Below are positions 59,435 to 64,000 of a stretch of 64,000 nt of DNA, piece by piece (positions within the stretch are counted from its first letter, which is position 1; each line of letters opens with the position of its first letter). The stretch is from positions 124,001 to 188,000 of the forward strand of contig NZ_SJOU01000001.1 in the NCBI RefSeq assembly GCF_012027725.1, in the 5' to 3' direction. The DNA comes from Olsenella sp. SW781. GTDB lineage: Bacteria; Actinomycetota; Coriobacteriia; Coriobacteriales; Atopobiaceae. Made by a program: the position numbers and the translations under genes. The notes beneath the pieces were generated by a model. The model saw only the letters and a program-made list of their open reading frames with translations. It was not told the origin of the DNA and did not search any database.

Positions 59435-60820
59435 CTACCCAATCACAAAGCGGACGATGTCGTTTCTCAGCACGACGACGAAGACGAAGACGATGAACGC
59501 GAGCCCGAGGTAGCTGAGGGCGCTCTGGGCGCGCAGGGAGAGCGGCCGGCGGATGACGAGCTGGATGACCTCGATGAGGATCTTGCCGCCGTCGAAGGGC
59601 GGGATGGGCAGGAGGTTCATGAAGCCGAGCGACATGGAGACCGCCGCGGCGACGAGCGCGAGCTCGTAGGCGCCCGACGAGGCCGCCTCGGAGGTCATGA
59701 CGGCGATGCCCACGACCGAGGAGGACTGGTCAAGCACCTCCATCGTGTGCTGGGGCTGGATGAGCTGCGCGACGTAGCTCGCGACCTGGCCCGTGTAGGC
59801 GAGCGTGGCCTGGGCGGCCTCGGGCAGGCTCGGGTGATAGGTCGCCACGCTCGACGTTACACCCAGAAGCTCGCAGGCCTGGCCGTCGGGGAGGTCGACG
59901 AGGGCCGTCGCCTCGGCGCCGTCGCGGACGTAGGTGAGCTCGAAGTCCTCGCCCGCGTCGAGATAGGGGCGCATGGCGGAGGAGAGCTCCTCCCAGGTGC
60001 CGACGGGCATGCCGGCCACGGCGATGACCTCGTCGCCGGCCTCGAGGCCGGCCTCCTCCGCGTAGGAGCCCGCCTCGACCGCGCCGATGACGCTCGCGTC
60101 CGAGTAGTAGTCGACGCCGCGCGCCATGAGCGCGCAGGTCACGATCACGAAGGCGAGAAGGACGTTCACGAGCGGCCCGGCGACGAGCATCGCGCAGCGC
60201 CTGAGGAAGCCGACGCCCTGGTAGGTGTGAGAGCGCTCGAGGGCGAGGAGGTCGTCGGGGGCGAGGCCGGTCGGGTGGGGGCTGCCCGCCTCGGTGGAGC
60301 CGGGGAGCGTGAAGTCGTGCCCGCGGTCGTACTCGGTGAGGTGGTTCGCGTCGCGCGCGAGCGTCTCGAAGGCGGCGGGATAGTCGCGCTGGCCCGGCGT
60401 CTCGCCGAGCTCGGGGTCATAGTAGGGGCGGATCGAGGCCCAGTCGGCGAGGGTGGCCAGAAGCTCGTAGGCCCTGCCCTCGTCGACGTCGAGCTCGCGG
60501 GCAACGTCGGCGGCGCGCACGCGGCCCCGCTCCATGACGATCTGGAGCGCGGGGGCGAGCAGGTCGTCGTCCGCCCCCTCCATGCCGCAGATGCGCGTGT
60601 AGCCGCCGAGAAGGACCGGCGTGACGCCGAACTCGGTGCCCACCGAGCGGCTCTTGCGCGAGAGCCTCCAGCGGCACGGCAGGCCGAGGAAGAACTCCGT
60701 CGCCCTCACGCGCAGCGCGCGGGCGACGAGGTAGTGGCCGCCCTCGTGGACGAAGACGAGAAGCGACAGGACGAGCACGCCCCAGAACACGGCTGAGGCG
60801 ACGGAAAGCACGGCACTCAA
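59435..60820 (-). CDS. rseP: RseP-type M50 intramembrane protease with an extra inserted domain
   Basis: This is a site-2 zinc protease that cleaves membrane-bound anti-sigma factors or signal peptides. TTG 60820 overlaps the dxr stop and has GGAGG upstream (461 residues). HEGGH is at 25-29 and NLLPIPPFDGGK near 400; a PDZ domain lies at about 235-320. Between the first active-site helix and the next helix (GPLVNVLLAF, about 215-224) is an unusual insertion of about 110 residues. It contains VMERGRVRAADVARELDVDEGRAYELLATLAD, which looks like a winged helix. Position between dxr and ispG is the standard one for rseP. Confidence 0.93.
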   Translation of the reverse strand: MSAVLSVASAVFWGVLVLSLLVFVHEGGHYLVARALRVRATEFFLGLPCRWRLSRKSRSVGTEFGVTPVLLGGYTRICGMEGADDDLLAPALQIVMERGRVRAADVARELDVDEGRAYELLATLADWASIRPYYDPELGETPGQRDYPAAFETLARDANHLTEYDRGHDFTLPGSTEAGSPHPTGLAPDDLLALERSHTYQGVGFLRRCAMLVAGPLVNVLLAFVIVTCALMARGVDYYSDASVIGAVEAGSYAEEAGLEAGDEVIAVAGMPVGTWEELSSAMRPYLDAGEDFELTYVRDGAEATALVDLPDGQACELLGVTSSVATYHPSLPEAAQATLAYTGQVASYVAQLIQPQHTMEVLDQSSSVVGIAVMTSEAASSGAYELALVAAAVSMSLGFMNLLPIPPFDGGKILIEVIQLVIRRPLSLRAQSALSYLGLAFIVFVFVVVLRNDIVRFVIG

Positions 60821-62016
60821 AGGGCGACCTCCGAGAGAACGGCGAGGGCCAGCGCGCGGGCGCGCGCGTCGACCTCCTCGAGCTGACCTAGCGACTCTAC
60901 CCGCTCGCGGTCGGTCGCGTCCATGACGGCGGAGACCGTCCTCTCGATGTCGAGGAACGAGCACAAACCTTGGCGGAACCTTTCGTTGGCCACCTCGTTG
61001 GCCGCGTTCATGGCGCACGGGAGGGTCCCCCCGGCGCGGCCCGCCGCGCGGGCGAGGGCGAGGCAGCCGAACGCGGCCTCGTCGGCCTCGCCGAACGTGA
61101 GCGGGTCGGCGGAGCACCAGTCGATGCGCTCGACGGAGGCCTCCCAGCGCTCGGGGTAGCTGAGCGCGTACTGGATCGGCGCGCGCATGTCGGAGCCGCC
61201 GAGCTGCGCCTTCACGACGCCGTCGACGAACTCCACCATGGAGTGGATCTTGCTCTCGCGGTGGACGAGCACGCGGATCGCGTCGATGGGCTGCTGGAAG
61301 AGGTGATGCGCCTCGATGACCTCGAGCCCCTTGTTCATGAGGGTCGCCGAGTCGATCGTGATCTTCTCGCCCATCGTCCAGGTGGGGTGCGCAAGGGCGT
61401 CGGCAGCGGAGACGGAGGCGAGCCCCTCGCGCGACCGCCCGTAGAACGGCCCGCCCGAGCAGGTGAGCCAGATGCGGGAGACGTCCTCCGGGCGCTCCCC
61501 CACCAGGCACTGGAATATGGCGCTGTGCTCGGAGTCGACGGGAAGCAGGCGCCCCGGCCGGGCGAGCGGCATCATGAGGTCGCCGCCGCAGACGATGGAC
61601 TCCTTGTTGGCGTAGGCGAGCGCCTTGCCCTCCCTGAGGGCGGCGAAGCCCGCGTGGATGCCGGAGAAGCCGACGAGCGCGTTCACGACCATGTCCACGT
61701 CGGGCAGCGTCGCGAGCTCGGTCACCGCGCCCGCGCCGAAGGCGGCCTCGCAGCCGGCCGGGAGCTCGGCGAGGGCGGGGTCCGAGGAGCGCTCGGGGTC
61801 CGCGACGGCGATGCGCGCGCAGCCGAACTCGCGCGCGGCGGCCACGGCGGCGGCCACCGACGTGTTGACGGAGACGGCCACGACGCGCAGCCTGTCGGCG
61901 TGGCGGCGGCAGACGTCGAGCGTCTGGGTGCCGATGGAGCCGGAGCAGCCGAGGACCGCGACCCTCAGGGGCCGCGGTCGCGCCGCGCGCGGCGCGGTGT
62001 CCTCGAAGATGGTCAC
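60817..62016 (-). CDS. dxr: 1-deoxy-D-xylulose 5-phosphate reductoisomerase
   Basis: Dxr makes methylerythritol 4-phosphate, the committed MEP-pathway step. GTG 62016 (GGAGGCATCCT upstream) overlaps the cdsA stop and gives 399 residues. NADPH site: VAVLGCSGSIGTQTLDV. Metal and substrate site: VDSEHSAIFQCL, with SGGPF and MGEKITIDSATLMNKGLEVIEA. The C-terminal helical domain contains NAANEVAN. It is followed by rseP and ispG, so two MEP steps and the protease share a transcript. Confidence 0.97.
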   Translation of the reverse strand: MTIFEDTAPRAARPRPLRVAVLGCSGSIGTQTLDVCRRHADRLRVVAVSVNTSVAAAVAAAREFGCARIAVADPERSSDPALAELPAGCEAAFGAGAVTELATLPDVDMVVNALVGFSGIHAGFAALREGKALAYANKESIVCGGDLMMPLARPGRLLPVDSEHSAIFQCLVGERPEDVSRIWLTCSGGPFYGRSREGLASVSAADALAHPTWTMGEKITIDSATLMNKGLEVIEAHHLFQQPIDAIRVLVHRESKIHSMVEFVDGVVKAQLGGSDMRAPIQYALSYPERWEASVERIDWCSADPLTFGEADEAAFGCLALARAAGRAGGTLPCAMNAANEVANERFRQGLCSFLDIERTVSAVMDATDRERVESLGQLEEVDARARALALAVLSEVAL

Positions 62017-62957
62017 AGGATGCCTCCAAAGAGCAGAAGGAAGAACGCCGCCATGCTGCCGAAGAGCATGGAGTCGGACCGGTCGAGCAGGCCGCCGTGC
62101 CCGGGCAGGACGTTGCCGGAGTCCTTGACCCCGACGCCGCGCTTCAGGCGCGACTCGAAGAGGTCCCCGATGACGCCCGCGACGCCCACGACGAGCCCGC
62201 ACAGGACGGCCATGGAGATGCTCATGTCGCCGACGACGAAGACGGCGAGCACCACCCAGACGATGACGGAGCCGACGATGCCGCCGAAGAAGCCCTCGAC
62301 GCTCTTGCTCGGCGAGATGCGCGGCGCGAGCTTGTGGCGGCCGAGCGCGGACCCGACGAAGTAGGCGAAGGCGTCGTTGGCCCAGATGGAGAGCATGACG
62401 GCGAGGGTGACGAGCGCGCCCGTCAGGCCGGGGTCGAACTTGCGGATCAGGACCACGCTCGAGAACGCGAGCGACGTGTAGAGGGGGCCGAAGGCGGTCA
62501 CGGCGACGTCGGCGACGCTCGCCCGCGGCGTGAACACGTACCAGCACGCGCAGGCCATCAGCATGACGAAGATGACGAGCGCGCAGGCGAGAAGGCCCGA
62601 GACGAGGGCCGCGGGCGGGAACAGGACGGCAGCCGCGAGGCCGATGACCTCGTTGGGCATCCTGCCCCCCATGCGGCAGATGCGGAAGAACTCCGAGCAG
62701 CACAGCCACGCCTGCGCGACGACGAGCGCCGTGGTGGTGACCGGCCCGCAGAACAGGCACGCGAGGGTGACGACGGCGTAGATCGCCCCCGAGGTCGAGC
62801 GCGTGAGGAGGCGCTCTGCCGAGCTGCGCGCCTTCTGCCCCGTGAGGTCGCCGGCGGCGCGGCGCTCCTCCTTGGAGGCGCGCCGGCCCTCGAGAAACGC
62901 TATCTGTCGGTCGAGCCCTGACGCGCGCTCGTCGTCGGTGCGGCGGCTCTCGCTCAT
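62013..62957 (-). CDS. cdsA: Phosphatidate cytidylyltransferase
   Basis: CdsA forms CDP-diacylglycerol from phosphatidic acid and CTP, feeding the phosphatidyltransferase at 20 kb. ATG 62957 overlaps uppS (ATGA) and gives 314 residues: a hydrophilic N-terminus of about 50 residues, about eight membrane helices, and the signature ESRLKRGVGVKDSGNVLPGHGG-LLDRSDS with its metal-binding Asp residues. The N-terminal extension is charged and not conserved. Confidence 0.95.
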   Translation of the reverse strand: MSESRRTDDERASGLDRQIAFLEGRRASKEERRAAGDLTGQKARSSAERLLTRSTSGAIYAVVTLACLFCGPVTTTALVVAQAWLCCSEFFRICRMGGRMPNEVIGLAAAVLFPPAALVSGLLACALVIFVMLMACACWYVFTPRASVADVAVTAFGPLYTSLAFSSVVLIRKFDPGLTGALVTLAVMLSIWANDAFAYFVGSALGRHKLAPRISPSKSVEGFFGGIVGSVIVWVVLAVFVVGDMSISMAVLCGLVVGVAGVIGDLFESRLKRGVGVKDSGNVLPGHGGLLDRSDSMLFGSMAAFFLLLFGGIL

Positions 62958-63739
62958 GACGTCACGACCCCGCCGAAGCGCCGCGAGCGCGACTGGTACG
63001 AGACGACGGCCCGCAGGAAGTCCCAGCGGGAGAAGTCCGGCCAGAAGGTCGGCGTGACGTAGAACTCTGTGTAGGCGAGCTGCCAGAGCAGGTAGTTGGA
63101 GAGCCTGAGCTCGCCTGAGGTCCTGATGAGGAGGTCGGGGTCGGGGAGCCCCGCCGTGTAGAGACGGCTCGCCAGCGCGTCCTCGTCGACGTCGCTCGGG
63201 TCGAGGGAGCCGGCGGCGACCTCCTGCGCGATCTGGCGCGCCGCGCGCGCGATCTCCGCGCGGGAGCCGTAGTTGACCGCGAGGGCGAAGGTCATGCCGG
63301 TGTGGTCGGCCGTCTCGTCGAGGCCGCGCTGGAACACCTGCCGGGTCTTCTCCGGAAGCGCGTCGAGGTCGCCGAGGAACCTGAGGCGCACGTTCTCCTG
63401 GTGGAAGAGCGGGAGCTCGTTCACGAGCGTCGTGGCGAAGAGGTGCATGAGGAGGTCGACCTCGCGCTGGGGCCGCCTCCAGTTCTCCGTGGAGAAGGCG
63501 TAGACGGAGAGCGCGTCCAGACCGAGCCTCACGCTCGTGGTCACCGCCTCGCGCAGGGCGTCGACGCCCGCCACGTGGCCGCGCGAGCGATCGAGCCCGC
63601 GGGCCTGCGCCCAGCGGCCGTTGCCGTCCATGATGATCGAGACGTGGCTCGGGACGCGATCGAGGTCGACGTCCGCAAGGCAGATGTCGGCGGGGGCGGC
63701 GGCGTAGTACTCCCTCAGCTTGGCTTCGTCGCGCTGCAT
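62954..63739 (-). CDS. uppS: Isoprenyl transferase (undecaprenyl diphosphate synthase)
   Basis: UppS condenses IPP units into the C55 lipid carrier for peptidoglycan and wall polymers. The 261-residue protein has the catalytic Asp in SIIMDGNGRWAQARG (about 35-47), SVYAFSTENWRRP, and the C-terminal RTSGELRLSNYLLWQLAYTEFYV with substrate Arg and Ser. It starts directly after the frr stop. The frr-uppS-cdsA-dxr-rseP-ispG-proS order is a classic conserved cluster. Confidence 0.96.
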   Translation of the reverse strand: MQRDEAKLREYYAAAPADICLADVDLDRVPSHVSIIMDGNGRWAQARGLDRSRGHVAGVDALREAVTTSVRLGLDALSVYAFSTENWRRPQREVDLLMHLFATTLVNELPLFHQENVRLRFLGDLDALPEKTRQVFQRGLDETADHTGMTFALAVNYGSRAEIARAARQIAQEVAAGSLDPSDVDEDALASRLYTAGLPDPDLLIRTSGELRLSNYLLWQLAYTEFYVTPTFWPDFSRWDFLRAVVSYQSRSRRFGGVVTS

Positions 63740-64000
63740 CTAGATTTCCATGACCTCGGCGGTCTTGGCCTTCAGCAGCTCGTCGACCTTGGCGACGTAG
63801 GAGTCCGTGAGCTTCTGGACGGCCTTCTTCTCGCGGGACTGCTGGTCCTCGGGAAGCTCCTCGTCGCGCTCGATCTTGCCGTTGACGTCCCTGCGGACGT
63901 TGCGGATGGCGACGCGGCTCTCCTCGGCGAGCTGGCTGCACTCCTTGGCGAGCTCGCGACGGCGCTCCTCGGTCGGGCGCGGGAAGGGCAGGCGGATGCA
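63740..64000 (-). CDS. frr: Ribosome recycling factor, C-terminal part (runs off window)
   Basis: RRF splits post-termination ribosomes with EF-G. The frame is open to base 64000; 86 residues are visible of about 185. They begin CIRLPFPRPTEERRRELAKE and continue with the conserved RVAIRNVRRDVNGKIE and KKAVQKLTDSYVAKVDELLKAK, ending EVMEI. The TAG stop is contiguous with the uppS start. The missing N-terminal half lies beyond the window. Confidence 0.96.
   Translation of the reverse strand, partial: CIRLPFPRPTEERRRELAKECSQLAEESRVAIRNVRRDVNGKIERDEELPEDQQSREKKAVQKLTDSYVAKVDELLKAKTAEVMEI

Noticed and set aside
58232-60796. An 854-codon open frame on the plus strand across ispG and rseP
   Set aside because: It lies wholly antisense to two well-identified genes and two hairpins, is rich in Arg/Ser/Ala as expected for a high-GC shadow, and has no domain or ribosome site.

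Overview
The window is a 64-kb piece of a bacterial chromosome with about 69% G+C by eye. Several things point to the class Coriobacteriia, most likely an Olsenella/Atopobiaceae-type anaerobe. These are the very high G+C with GTC/CTC/GAG codon preference, frequent GTG and TTG starts, the actinobacterial pairs FHA (garA/odhI type) plus MerR (ftsR type) and lexA/divS-type/nrdR, spoVS beside RNase Y, and an LPDTG-anchored surface protein. This placement is an inference from gene content. No phage, insertion sequence, CRISPR array or plasmid module is visible.

Layout. 1-8431 (+): end of recA, recX, rny, an unassigned GHKL ATPase, spoVS, miaB, miaA and hflX, tightly packed and often overlapping by 4 bp. 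8321-10373: lexA with a DUF1624 membrane protein on the minus strand, divergent from a LysM protein; two SOS boxes sit in the two promoter spacers. 10472-15194 (+): nrdR, dut, two NCS2 nucleobase permeases and a thioredoxin-reductase-like flavoprotein. 15327-23197 (-): ClC transporter, apt, MerR regulator, FHA protein, RidA, a GcvT-like protein, a phosphatidyltransferase, serA and serC. 23527-29591: accessory genes (LPXTG protein, tRNA-Pro, SDR, DUF3737, isochorismatase, MGMT-like, flavodoxin). 29595-48815 (-): a long housekeeping stretch bounded by two ABC-F proteins, holding nfo, coaBC, a coiled-coil Zn-ribbon protein, a cysteine desulfurase, rpe, gpsA, plsY, der, a DUF512 radical-SAM-like protein, ispH, plsC, cmk, rluB, scpB, scpA and an M50 protease. 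48830-56215: VOC protein, GH3 enzyme, an OafA-type acyltransferase with SGNH domain, four tRNAs, a monofunctional transglycosylase, a methyltransferase and an FMN alpha-hydroxy-acid enzyme. 56294-64000 (-): proS, ispG, rseP-type protease, dxr, cdsA, uppS and the 3' part of frr, a conserved isoprenoid/lipid-carrier/translation cluster.

How it fits together. ispG, dxr and ispH supply isoprenoid precursors. uppS makes the lipid carrier. cdsA, plsY, plsC, gpsA and the phosphatidyltransferase make membrane lipids. recA, recX, lexA and the LysM protein form a DNA-damage response, with nrdR and dut guarding nucleotide pools.

The most unusual content is non-coding. Many intergenic spaces hold long perfect or compensated inverted repeats. 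They include REPIN-like TGTCCC elements, two copies of a GGGGTCGTGGCA element beside tRNA genes, and a facing pair of hairpins with a shared core but different, still complementary, flanks. A nonamer, GAGAAGRAC, recurs far more often than composition predicts, both between genes and antisense to Val-Leu-Leu codons.
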